Assembly: GCA_022925895.1 (NCBI GenBank)
Contig: JAKSYS010000001.1
Coordinates: 372,001-436,000, forward strand
Source: Fragilaria crotonensis
Taxonomy: Eukaryota; Bacillariophyta; Fragilariophyceae; Fragilariales; Fragilariaceae
Direction of reading: 5' to 3'
DNA length: 64,000 nt
This document shows, in pieces, positions 11,216 to 21,609 of the stretch. Under the pieces are notes generated by a model that saw nothing but the letters and a program-made list of their open reading frames with translations, was not told the DNA's origin and did no database searches. The translations under genes were made by a program, and so were the position numbers. Every line of letters begins with the position of its first letter. Position 1 is the stretch's first letter.

Positions 11216-12394
11216 GGTTGCATTGCAATCCTGCCATCCGAGCTGATCCGAATTCCGCGGCCAAGTTTTACGGCCATCCCACGGAACTTGGTTCCATCTG
11301 GTCGCTTGCCTTCAACGTCGCGCATGATGAAGTACCAGTTCTCCCCCCAGCCAAGCATCTCCTCCGTCCAACCACTCGTACCCCTGCGAGCATTGTTAAC
11401 GTCAAAGTGAGACAAATTCCCCAGGTTAGATCTCAGGTCAATGGTGTACCCAACCCGTTGCCGACACTCCAATACCGCAAGCAGCCTACTGATTTTTCTG
11501 CTTAGAAAATCCAGGCGGACTTTGGCGGTATTGACCTGGGCATCGGCCCAGAAACGAGCAGTGGTGAAGAGATCATCACCAACAATGCCAGTGTCACCAT
11601 CGCCATTTTCATCCCCATCGCCGTCGCCGCCGTTGTCCCCATCGTCATCGTTGTTGTCATTGCCATCATTGTTGCCGTCGCTGTTGTCCCCACCACCAAA
11701 GGCCAGCAACGCCACCCATTGGTGCCACTGGGCTCAAGCCAGAATTCACCTCCATGCGTGTCTCTTATCATGGAGTACACCTGGGGGAGCAACAGCTCCC
11801 AACATCCGCCAAGTCCTCTGCAAGCCCACTGATGACATCCTTCCAAACACTTGAGTTAACGCCGTACTGAAACTTGTGGTGGACAGTCGGACAATTGACA
11901 GAATCACCCTTCTACAGGTGATCCTGGTCCCGATTGGTATCACCCCCCAACATTGGAAGACTTGGCCCTTGCAGTGCCTTTCCCACCGGCCAGTCTAATC
12001 AAAGTGCACCTCTTGGTCAGCTTGTTCAATAACTGCTGTCGATTGTCACTGGGGTCCATCTTCCCAACTTTCCTCACCATGACAACCGACTCCCGATCCG
12101 GGATCTCATTGATGGCAATGTGCACGTCAACAAAATGATGCGCATTGGGGTCAATAATCTAGCAAGACTCCGGAAGATCAGTGCAACGGGCCCATCCATA
12201 GTGCCAACAACACTCTCTTGCACTGGAGGAAGCCTTCAGCCGGTCAAGAAGGTATTCGTGGGCGCGGTAGTCGGAAGGGACACCCCGATAGTAGTCCATA
12301 ACGCCGATGAAGTCTGGAGGGAGCAGGGGCAAATCCCTGTCCACTCCCTGGCTCGCCCGGTAGCTACACCAACCGTACCTGCTACTGACCCGGG
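11143..12394 (-). pseudogene. Decayed ORF of unknown function, mobile-element type
   Basis: The minus strand is open in pieces from about 12394 (within the 12159-12554 frame) through 11940-12125 and 11746-11943 to 11143-11715 (190 residues). Recognisable wording includes DFIGVMDYYRGVPSDYRAHEYLLDRL, EIPDRESVVMVRKVGKMDPSDNRQQL, KFQYGVNSSVWKDVI and an Asp/Gly/Asn-rich low-complexity run before FWADAQVNTAKVRLDFLSRKI. The pieces sit in different frames, so at least three frameshifts have occurred if it was one gene. I do not recognise a domain. The hAT-like element that starts near 12395 appears to cut off its 5' end. It may be a cargo gene of a DNA transposon. Confidence 0.4.
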
Positions 12395-12583
12395 AGCAGG
12401 CCTCATTATTTTCGGTACTTTTTCCGAATCTAAGGTCTGCAAAACTACCGAAAACAACGGTGACGTGGCACTTTTTTCTCTCGTACAACGCAGTGTTAAA
12501 ACTTCTCAAACTTTGACGGTCAACAAAGGGATGATGATAAAGTAGTTCTTGCATTTCATATCTGAAGTTACAAACTACTCACC

Positions 12584-13493
12584 ATGACACCCAGCAAGAA
12601 GGCCAGGGGTGCTGTGAAATTTCATCAAGATTGGGAGGTGAAGTATGCTGTGAAGATTTTCACACGTGATCCAGTCTCAGAAGATGTGTCCAGTGTGGTA
12701 TGCTTGATGTGTACAAACTTTGGCCGTGACAATGATGATGACACTGCTGACCGCAAGCGACAGAGGACTTCCAATGATAAATACTACACTGCTCGGTGGC
12801 GCTGCGATAACTTTGTGAGCCACCTTCGCAAACAGAATGTAACAATCTGGGAAGACTATAAGAAGCTCACACACAACGGGAATAAATCTTTGTTTGTCTC
12901 AGGTGAAACACCTGAGGCAGTAAATCTACAATCTGTTGTCCAACCAGAAGCTAGTGTCAAGGTTATTGCAAAACAGAAGTGTTCCTTTGTTATTGATGGA
13001 GATATTGTGTCAAAAATAATTGTTGATTTGCTCCTGATGCCACCAACAAAAAGCATGAGACAAGGTGGCAATGTGGAGAATGAGATTCAAGGTGATCCTG
13101 AAGGATCCAATACGTCACCATCATCCATAGACCGGTCTGATGGTGAGGAGGATGAAGATGAAAGTGGCAATGAATTGCGTAACACTGATCATTATGCAAC
13201 GTTGGAAGAGAAACAAATCTTGAAAATGTTCAACCCAGAAGATGATGTGTACTGGTTCACTGCAAAGGTGGAGTCTGTACTCAAGTTGAACCTTGTTGCA
13301 AAATTTGTTGCAATTGGAGTGTCATTTTGCCAAGCCAGCAAGCTATGCCATTTGGTGAAAGAAGAGACGACAGGCATGGGTTCTTTGGGATCAGTTAATG
13401 ATTACGAAGTCGGACAGCAGCTTTGTCGCATCGTGTGTGCAGTCAATCTTCAGTACCTCTAAGAGCTCTTCAAGAAGCTATGGGCTTTCTCTT
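12584..13493 (+). pseudogene. hAT-like transposase, N-terminal part
   Basis: The frame opens with ATG at 12584 and gives 292 residues to a TAA at 13460-13462. The likeness continues in the same frame after the stop (ELFKKLWAFSF) to about 13493. Near residues 40-90 there is a C-x2-C (CLMC) followed by a WRCDNFVSHLRK segment, arranged like the zinc fingers of transposase N-termini. A long acidic linker follows. A conserved-looking block FVAIGVSFCQASKLCHLVKE...GSLGSVND...CRIVCAVNLQ then follows. I recall that block from diatom and oomycete transposon proteins. The rest of the protein is replaced by the Ty3/gypsy sequence. The in-frame stop and the truncation show it is dead. Confidence 0.6.
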
Positions 13494-16148
13494 TTGGACG
13501 TGATGCCGGAATTGGATGCAGACTATAGTGCGTTAGATATTGACAACTACGCACACATGGAAATGCATCTAAGTAACGACCAACAAGAACAACTCATACA
13601 TTCGTTACGAAAGTATCCGAAGTTGTTTCGTGGAGGACTGGGCGTACTTAATGTACCTCCCGTGCATCTCGAGCTACGGCCCTTAAGTAAAGATGAGAAG
13701 CCATATCACGCTCGTCCATTTCCTATACCAAAGTGTTACGAGGAAACGACGAAGAAAGAAATTAAACGTCTATGCGACATAGGGGTATTAACGAAGTGCA
13801 ATGACTCCGAATGGGCAGCACCAACATTTATACAACCCAAAAAGACTGGTGACGTTCGAGTCCTAACGGACTTTCGTGTACTTAATCGGTACATCAAACG
13901 TAAACCATACCCGTTACCCAAGATTGCTGACCTTCTACAGAAACTTGAAGGGTTTAATTGGGCAACGGCTCTGGACTTAAGTATGGGGTACTACCATATA
14001 GTACTTGTACCATGGGGTAAATATCGATACTGTCGCCTACCTATGGGCTTAAACGGCAGTCCTGACATCTTTCAGGCCATAATTAACGACATTATGGGCG
14101 ACTTGCCTAATGTACGTGCGTACTTAGATGACATACTGATTACAACTGCAGGTTCCTACGAGGACCATCTTCAGCATGTTGAACTCGTATTGCAACGCCT
14201 AACGGATGTTGGCTTTGCCGTTAACCTGCGTAAATCCTCGTTCGCTGTGACCGAGATAGATTACTTAGGTTATTGGATTACTCGTCGCGGTATCCAACCT
14301 CAACCTAAGAAAGTGGAAGCGATTATGCGGCTGACACCACCAACTACTACCAAACGGCAGTTAAGACGTTTCTTAGGTATGATCAATTACTACCGTGACA
14401 TGTGGCAACGTAGAAGTCACATATTAGCACTGCTTACGGCGATGTGTTCTGCCAAAGCTAAATTTATTTGGCATGATAAAGAACAGAAAGCCTTCGAAGA
14501 CATCAAGGCAATAATTAGTCGAGCGACATTACTGGCTTATCCAGATTTCTCAAAAGACTTTCATATTTATACGGACTCCAGCGATTATCAACTGGGAGCA
14601 GTCATAATGCAAAATGACCGTCTGTTAGCTTTCTACAGCAGGAAACTTAACAGCGCTCAAAAACGTTACACGACTGGTGAACAAGAACTGTTATCCATAG
14701 TAGAAATGCTTAAAGAATTCAAAAATATACTATTAGGTCAAAAACTGATAGTACATACAGATCACAAGAATCTCCTATATCAGAAAATGTCCACCGATCG
14801 TATTATACAATGGAGACTCCTAATTGAGGAGTTTGGACCTACATTTCTGCATATTAGTAAAGGAGAAAAGAACGTCATTGCTGACGCCTTGTCACGATTA
14901 GATGCGAACTTCAATGAGAAGTTACCAACAGAGCCTACGAATGATACGATGGCTTACATCTTCACGACGAAGACAGACGTTAAGGAAACTGATTTTCCGT
15001 TAAGTCCTACACTAATCGCTAAACATCAATGATTAGATAACGAACTTAAAAGAAGAAGTACAAAGACCAAGAGTCAGAACTTCAATACTAAAAAGATTGA
15101 AGGAGTTGAAGTCATTACGTATCAAGGAAAAATATATATTCCTATTCAACTTCAACACCGCGTAGTTGCTTGGTATCATGAGTATCTAGCACACCCAGGC
15201 GAATCACGCACTGAAGCAACAATACGTCAAACATATACGTGGCCAAAATTACGTAGTCACGTTGAGACATTTTGTAAGACATGTCGTACGTGTCAATTAT
15301 TTAAGAAACAAAGGAAGAAGTATGGACACTTACCTCCTAAGGAAGCTGAAGAACTTCCCTGGTCTCGTGTAAACGTAGACTTGATTGGACCATATGTTGT
15401 ACGTACTCCAACGTCTACGCATACACTTCGTGCATTGACTATGATTGATCCCGTAACAGGATGGTTCGAAGTCATAGCAATACCAGATAAGAACGCACAT
15501 ACTGTTATGGAAGCATTTAATAATACGTGGTTGACGAGATATCCACGACCCCAATACATAGGGTATGATAACGGTTCTGAATTCAAAGCACAATTCAAAC
15601 AAATGTGCGAGAATTATGGTATGAAAGAAAAACCGTCATCCAGTTACAATCCGCAATCAAATGGTATTGTGGAACAAGTACACCAAGTACTTGGCAACGC
15701 ACTACGGACATTTGAACTCAAGCGTAAAGAACTCGATACGAACGACCCTTGGGGACCGTTCCTAAGTGCAGCCGCATGGGCAATACGTAGTACAGTACAT
15801 ACTACGTTAGATGCTACACCCGGACAGTTAGTATTTGGACGCGACATGTTGTTGCCCATCCAATTAAAAACGGATTGGGCTAGAATACGACAACGTAAGC
15901 AAGACATTATTAATGCCAATAATAAAAAGGAAAATGCGAAATGCATTGAACACGAGTACCGTGTTGGCGAAAAAGTCCTATTGGAAAAACCAGGACTGAT
16001 CTCCAAATTATCCGCCCCACGTACGGGACCATATCGGATTACTGAAACCTATGCTAATGGTACAGTACGCATTCAACGTGGTATTGTCAATGAACGTGTC
16101 AACATACGTCGACTGACACCATATAAAGAACGCGTACCGCCCAATTAG
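13494..16148 (+). mobile_element. Fossil Ty3/gypsy fragment: RT, RNase H, integrase (broken)
   Basis: A long frame carries a gypsy-type reverse transcriptase with the YLDDIL active-site box, then the RNase H segment (IYTDSSDYQLGAV, and HTDHKN further on) and the end of RNase H (VIADALSRLD). Downstream sequence carries an HHCC-type integrase zinc finger and the integrase core (DNGSEFKAQF, NPQSNGIVEQ) up to a basic C-terminal tail ending near 16148. No gag, protease or LTR pair was recognised, so this is a partial copy. It is broken in only a few places and much of the coding sequence is still open, so it is of intermediate rather than great age. It lies inside the hAT-like element, in the same orientation. 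Confidence 0.85.
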
Positions 16149-16770
16149 GGAAGCGAGTGCAGTACACCGCACATGCCCTTAGCGTAGAGCGATACAGTAT
16201 ACTTAATTACTAGTATCCAGTACTACAATACAATGGCCATGTATAGTACTTGGATATACCGGTAGGCTAGTAATACCATAGTACAGTGCAACAATAGAAC
16301 ACTGATCCTGTACAACAGTACAACCGTACAACAGTAGAATGAGAACTGTTTGACATCTCTTGGAGACTCACTGAGTCTCCTAGATGAATGAAAGAGAACA
16401 GTCCAATCCCACCAAGGATGGGACTGCTCTCTTGTTTTAAAACTAGTCTCATAACTTTTAATAAGGTGCAACTATTAACCCCCCTTTAAAGCTAGCTACA
16501 AATTAGTCTACAAATAAAACTGATTACTTCGCGCGTAGGGCACGCAGGTACTACCAGACAGCACCTGCTCCAATGAATTTACTTTGCACACAAGGACACA
16601 GAAACCTTGAAGAGCCTTTCTACTGAGTAAATAGCATTAGTTCATCAATGGAGCAAAAGGAGGTACTTTTTGGCACTCAACAGAGTGAGTTAAAACCACC
16701 AATTACATAGCTCCCAAATTTAACACGAAAATAAGTTTTCAAAACTCCCGAATTTATCTTCTATTTTCGT
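16149..16770. other. Non-coding end of the nested element
   Basis: No gene is supported. A near-palindromic GAGACTCACTGAGTCTC lies at about 16363 and GGACTG/CAGTCC words follow. This may be 3' non-coding sequence of the gypsy fossil, but no second LTR copy was found. Sequence at about 16600-16720 may be a remnant of the hAT C-terminus. Confidence 0.35.
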
Positions 16771-16863
16771 TATTTTCGGATTTACCCGAAATAAAAGAGG
16801 CCTGCTGCCTGCTCCCAAGGCGACCCGCCACCCGCCCCCCTCGCCCGACTATGCATACTTTTC

Positions 16864-18534
16864 AGCAGGCTTTGGAAAAAAATACTGCATACCAGTATTT
16901 CCATTTCATGGAGCTGCAGTATCTACTGCAGTATAGTAGAGGAGCTGCAGTATGTACTGCAGTATTCCCCAAGAGCTCCTGCAGTAGAATACTGCAGTAT
17001 CGTGAAGGGCTGCAGTATATACTGCAGTATTCTTCCCACGATTATCCGTATACCGTATACTGCACAACAGTACTACATCACATGTGATGTAGTACATCCA
17101 ACGACGTACGGCATGCTTTGTAGTTTATATGTAGTACTCCGTACGCAATCGTGATAGGTGCGCTCTAGTAGAGCACTGACAAACAAGGAAGCAATATCCA
17201 ATTACTGCTGTTACTACATGGTTGTATTGCTTGCTTGCTAAATCCTAAAAGTATGCCATGTCATAATACTCATCATCATCATCATTCACAGCACCAACAG
17301 CCTCAGCAATTGTTGTACTGTTGGTTATTTCACTTACACCGCCACCACTTGTATCAGTAGTACTCTCATCGATGTCAATATAATTAATCATGACCGCATT
17401 CTTGTGTTGTTCCTGAGTATGCCCCATGGCTTTGCCCACAGTTGTTGCATCCCAGAGACTCCGATTGACGGGCGACGTATTTTTTCTTGTATCTGTCAAG
17501 ATGTGTTTTGCCAAGCTAAACAACCTCTCGCAATTATCTGATGTTCCTGGAATCACTTCAACGTTAGACAAACTGCTCACAACCAATGCTGTTTTCAAAC
17601 TTCTGAATCTTGAGTCTCTTGGCGACCTGGGCTGCGTAGCTTTCGCCATCATCAACAAGAACAGCCTCATCCAACCTTGCTGAGGTTTCCCCTCTACCAA
17701 CAACACCACCTGCGCTGCGGCATGTGGTGACAAGGGTGACAACAGCAGCTTGTTGTGCTAAAGACAGAGGCACACCCTCGGATATCGCCATGACTCCAGC
17801 TTTGAAGTTCCTGTCAACAACCAGACTTGATTCTTTTCCAAGGTAATGTTCAAGGCCCGTATCAGGGAAGTCTTTAATGAGCAAATCAAAAGTATTGCGT
17901 ACCTCGACAAATGGTATGCCATCACGCTGTAGTGCTTTTGTGATGCTTTCAAAGCTGGACTGCCTTGAACTGATCCCGATAGTCGGCGCCAACACATGAC
18001 GACTTCAAATGCGAGTATAGATTTGTCCACCCTCCTCTCTTTCGCTTCACATTTGAGCACTTACGAGCGACATTCCCACAAAATACCATCGTCGTTTAGC
18101 TGCGTGAAGTAATACTGAAAAACATCGCTTGACGGGCGTGTTGACTTCATTGTGCGACCCATTTCTAAAAGCAACAATGCTCCTCAACGCAAAGTCACAG
18201 ATGGAAAAATAATGATTACAACTTGATCAAAGCTTTACAGGATCAATGGGCGTGCCAGATTGCTTAAACGAGGAGGGAAAATAAACAACAGGCATAGGGT
18301 CATGTAAAACATGAATACGACTAGTAGTTCACACATTGAATTTGATATTTATTCACACGATCAAGCCTTTGCATAGCCGGACTAGCTCTAGTACTCGGAG
18401 TCTCGGAGTCCTAGTTTGAATTTGAAATACTGGTACTAGGATGTGAAATGCAGTATTGTAGCAGTATTTGGAATCCTGTAAATACCTGCAGTATACCGTA
18501 TACTTATACTGCAGTAGTATTTTTCCAAGCCTGC
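16864..18534 (-). mobile_element. Internally deleted hAT element with TIRs
   Basis: The left end AGCAGGCTTTGGAAAAA at 16864 is mirrored by 18517-18534, whose reverse complement reads AGCAGGCTTGGAAAAATA. The minus strand between them encodes a decayed zinc finger of BED appearance at about 17980-18110 (C-S-N, then NLYSHLKSSC, frame broken after a WEC block). It then encodes FDLLIKDFPDTGLEHYLG (17564-17995), and finally the hAT C-terminal dimerisation region PGTSDNCERLFSLAKHILTD with VNRSLWDATTVGKAM (17245-17742). The catalytic middle is absent, so this is a non-autonomous derivative. The 1.67-kb length agrees. No 8-bp target duplication was clear. Confidence 0.75.
16914..17030. repeat. Subterminal array of CTGCAGTAT palindromes
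   Basis: Seven copies of CTGCAGTAT lie in about 120 bp just inside the left TIR of the deleted hAT. Several pair into palindromes such as ATACTGCAGTAT, and related copies sit inside the right end (about 18449-18516). hAT transposases are known to bind clustered subterminal motifs, so this is a likely transposase-binding array. Confidence 0.8.
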
Positions 18535-18735
18535 TTTCCAGTATCCAGAATACTGTCTGGGATACACAGTCCCTGTGTTCCCTGTTCCCTCTCTCTACTA
18601 CCGGTAGTAGAGATTGCTTTGATCATACGAATACTGTCAACAATCACACCGGTATACATACATCATCATATCTACTTCTTGTAGCACTGCATAAAAAGCC
18701 AGTATATAGCCTCCGCACTTCGAGACGAGATTAAG

Positions 18736-19629
18736 ATGGATAATTGTGCGACGATGACTCGACTGGAGCGACAGAAATCGATCTCGATTCGCGCACAGCT
18801 CCAAGCGCATATTGTTGTCTCTAAGAGCAAGCATAATGAAAAGGTTACCGAAACTGTGACACTGCGTGGGTCAGATGTTGAGGACCAAGAACACAGAGGA
18901 CGGTCAGAAGTCGTTGTTGCTCGACGAGGGAGACGCTGGTGTATTGTGGTCGATACTTGCTACGGGCATTCAATTTCACAGCTAAGAATTGTACCCGGGA
19001 TAGGAAGAGTTAATGAAGATACTGAGTCAGATTTGGAAATCGATGCCACCAACATTTCAGGGAAAACCAGGTTAAGGGGTATGTTTCGCTCTGCGGTTCG
19101 CAAAGCGCGACTTATGGGTGTAGTTTCATCGCTACTGACAGCTGGGCAAGTTACTATCCGAAAGGATGAGGAAATACGAATAGCCATGGCGAAATTAATG
19201 GACGAGGAGTGCGAAAATGATCCAACGTTGAGCATTCCTATATTCGGACCGATGGAACATGCTCCCGGTCCTGTCGTCGATGTCGACGAGGAGGAGGAGG
19301 GAGAGAAGTTGCAGAAAGTGCAGCAGAAACGCGCTAGTGTATTTTTTGTCGACACTGGAACCGGTTCTATCGCCGACATTGGCACTGGATCCAGCCATGG
19401 AGGTGCGACGACTCACGTTGAAGTGGGCGCTTCAGTCAAGACAGTTAGTTCCCAAGGCGACGACGAGGACGACGACCCCCAACTTCTTGAAGACTTTGGA
19501 AACCGTCCAGAGAAAAGATCTGTTATTGTCCGAAAGTTTGTTAGGAGAAATAAATTCCTTAAGAAGGTATTCGGCAATAGCGGCACCAAGAAATCAAATT
19601 CGAAGTTAACAGATGAAGATTATCTCTGA
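18736..19629 (+). CDS. Hypothetical protein, 297 aa
   Basis: A single-exon frame from ATG 18736 to TGA 19627-19629; a second Met at codon 7 could also be used. The product is soluble, with no signal peptide or membrane segment. It has a basic N-terminal third (RGRSEVVVARRGRRWCIVVD), a central acidic run (DVDEEEEGEKL) and a basic C-terminus (VIVRKFVRRNKFLKKVFG). I recognise no domain. It starts about 200 bp right of a hAT end and runs convergently towards the next gene, whose stop lies about 97 bp away. The long open frame and the absence of transposon motifs favour a real, possibly lineage-specific gene. Confidence 0.6.
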   Translation: MDNCATMTRLERQKSISIRAQLQAHIVVSKSKHNEKVTETVTLRGSDVEDQEHRGRSEVVVARRGRRWCIVVDTCYGHSISQLRIVPGIGRVNEDTESDLEIDATNISGKTRLRGMFRSAVRKARLMGVVSSLLTAGQVTIRKDEEIRIAMAKLMDEECENDPTLSIPIFGPMEHAPGPVVDVDEEEEGEKLQKVQQKRASVFFVDTGTGSIADIGTGSSHGGATTHVEVGASVKTVSSQGDDEDDDPQLLEDFGNRPEKRSVIVRKFVRRNKFLKKVFGNSGTKKSNSKLTDEDYL

Positions 19630-19725
19630 CGCAGTATAGTTTACGAAACATCAGCGATACAGTGTAGTTTAGCAATTATACGATCAGCCCTCCCGCAAAA
19701 TCGTACATTCTCTTGAATGCATACC

Positions 19726-21609
19726 TTAATGCAGGGAGGAACCAGTTATACGAGGGTTCATCCATCGTTTCCTTGTTGGAATTACGTCGTCGGCTGCGAC
19801 TGCATCGGAAACAGGAATTGGAGAAATGGTCGCAAAGCCCTCGCTGTAACCGCCAGGGTGCTCGTGAAGTGGAGTGGGGGACATCGCCATTTTAACTGCC
19901 TCGACAGAAACTGATTCCAGTCTGCTGCCAGGAACATGGCAGTTTAGCGGAGTTGGAGGACTTGATCGTGACGACAAAGAGACAACCGGTGCAGTGGAAA
20001 GATTTTCGTCAGGCTGCAGTTCATCCTCGAAGCTTAAGTCATCGTCACCCCATCCGTCAACTTCTATTCCAGTGTCAGATTCCCGCATGTCGTCCTTCTC
20101 TTGCTGATCCGGTTCAAAGCGAGAGAGTGAGCATGGATTCATCGTTCCAGAATTTGACGCAACTTGATGTCCGTCGTAATCGACTGTTTTGTCGACGGCG
20201 TGGACTATTAGGGGTGTCGTATTTGGTCGTGTTGCAACAAAGTGATCATTAGGGTTGTAAACCACTCGAGACGATAGGTCTTCATTTCCTGGCTCTCCAG
20301 CTTCCGAGGTCGCAACAGATTTCGCGAGCCGCGTCAGTCCCGACATTATAAATCCTCCGAGGATTGGGGCCGGTCTGTGATGATCAGATAAATCGTCGGG
20401 CAAATGAGCTGGTCCAGGGCGATGCGACGGTTGGAGTACTGGCAATGATTCTTGGTCAATGTCGCCAGCTGCAATCACTAAGTCAGCTGAGGGCAAGGAC
20501 GGAATAAAACCGCCTCCGACTCTTTTCACAAAGTCCAGTTTTTTCGTCACACTAGTCACAGAATCGAGCTGCTTCCATGCCGACGACAGTCCGGTTTGGC
20601 TGCATTGAACAATTTGTTGCGTTTTCGATAGATGCGAGAGCAAAGAATCACGAAATGCATCAGCGTTTGAAGGATAAGATTCCATTTCGCAAAAATAGTC
20701 TTCATGTGAGGACATTGAAGCCAGAAATATCGCCGACCCTTCCAACCAGGCAGCCTCACCATCATCAACCAACATGACAACGTCTTTGAGGCAGTAATGC
20801 ACAGAAGGGATTTCTGGTTGGAAGTCAATGGATAGGTTCAGCTGCGCTATGTCGACGCGCTGCCCAGACATCCCCGGGAGTGACAAATTAATCGTGCAAT
20901 CGCACCGCACATGAGCCTGGCGTATTATGAATCTACACGTTGAGGCCACAGCAGTAGCCAGATATTGCGTTCGAATGAAAAGGTCCGGTCCAGTCAGTAC
21001 TGTGAGAATATCTGCTAGCAGGGATTGATTGGCGCATCGAAAGAGAATCGTGTTCGGCTGACTCATAAGGAAATCGGCGACATCTTGTTTCTCGATCAAC
21101 ACAGAGCTACTCGATGTAACCACAGTGTACTCCATGCGAGGAAGCTCAGTTGTGACTGTGTAGTCGCGTAGTTGCGGGCGGCTTTCATAATACTCTTTCA
21201 GATGCAGAGCATGTTCGTAGGTGTTGTACTCGGCTTCCAACACAGCGCGTAACGATGCAACAACGTCAGGCAATGATTTCGTGTAGTCACGAAGTGAACG
21301 AAGGAAGCTATCTTCGGTTGCTGAGAGGCTAGGTCTTCCATGATTTTCAGTTGATTCCTTCACATTCAGGTTCACCTGTATAGGATGAACCGTATCATCA
21401 TCGGCAGTATCGAGATCCAAATCATCGTCATCCCAACCGTCAATATCCACCCGATCGGCAGACATCGCTGCTGACTTGAGATCATCGATCAAACCAGATC
21501 CACTTTTGTCATGCTCAAGCTTCTTCGATATCTCACTGTTGTTCGGTGGGATATCTCCTGAACCATCGATGTCATCAACATCGAAATCGTCGTCCCAGCC
21601 GTCATCCAT
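19726..21609 (-). CDS. Acidic protein with repeated tryptophan motifs, 627 aa
   Basis: Intronless frame from ATG 21609. Three short acidic tryptophan motifs stand out: DDGWDDDFDVDD at the N-terminus, IDGWDDDDLDLD near residue 58 and VDGWGDDDLSFED near residue 515. Between them, about residues 95-330, lies a folded-looking region beginning FLRSLRDYTKSLPDVVASLRAVLEAEY, with no family I can name. The C-terminal part is Ser/Pro-rich and probably disordered. Acidic Trp motifs of this type are known ligands of the delta-COP mu-homology domain (for example in Dsl1) and of adaptor appendages. A role in COPI or clathrin traffic is therefore a reasonable guess but is inference only. No signal peptide or membrane span. 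Confidence 0.75.
   Translation of the reverse strand: MDDGWDDDFDVDDIDGSGDIPPNNSEISKKLEHDKSGSGLIDDLKSAAMSADRVDIDGWDDDDLDLDTADDDTVHPIQVNLNVKESTENHGRPSLSATEDSFLRSLRDYTKSLPDVVASLRAVLEAEYNTYEHALHLKEYYESRPQLRDYTVTTELPRMEYTVVTSSSSVLIEKQDVADFLMSQPNTILFRCANQSLLADILTVLTGPDLFIRTQYLATAVASTCRFIIRQAHVRCDCTINLSLPGMSGQRVDIAQLNLSIDFQPEIPSVHYCLKDVVMLVDDGEAAWLEGSAIFLASMSSHEDYFCEMESYPSNADAFRDSLLSHLSKTQQIVQCSQTGLSSAWKQLDSVTSVTKKLDFVKRVGGGFIPSLPSADLVIAAGDIDQESLPVLQPSHRPGPAHLPDDLSDHHRPAPILGGFIMSGLTRLAKSVATSEAGEPGNEDLSSRVVYNPNDHFVATRPNTTPLIVHAVDKTVDYDGHQVASNSGTMNPCSLSRFEPDQQEKDDMRESDTGIEVDGWGDDDLSFEDELQPDENLSTAPVVSLSSRSSPPTPLNCHVPGSRLESVSVEAVKMAMSPTPLHEHPGGYSEGFATISPIPVSDAVAADDVIPTRKRWMNPRITGSSLH

Larger units (their letters stand above)
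12395..16806 (+). mobile_element. hAT-like DNA transposon with TIRs, enclosing a Ty3/gypsy fragment
   Basis: The left end at 12395 (AGCAGGCCTCATTATTTTCG) matches the reverse complement of 16773-16806 (AGCAGGCCTCTTTTATTTCG), then diverges after a shared CCGAA. The inverted repeat is therefore about 30 bp with several differences. Inside lie the N-terminal part of a zinc-finger transposase (12584-13493), a Ty3/gypsy fossil (from about 13494) and a short remnant that may be the transposase C-terminus (about 16600-16720). I could not define the target duplication. The element inserted into the decayed minus-strand ORF to its left. Confidence 0.6.

Noticed and set aside
16989-17030. Regular short repeats as a CRISPR array
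   Set aside because: The units are palindromic, with no uniform spacers, and sit inside a hAT terminus in a eukaryotic genome.
19259-19609. A 116-residue plus-strand ORF overlapping the 297-aa gene
   Set aside because: Shadow in another frame of the longer ORF; no motif.
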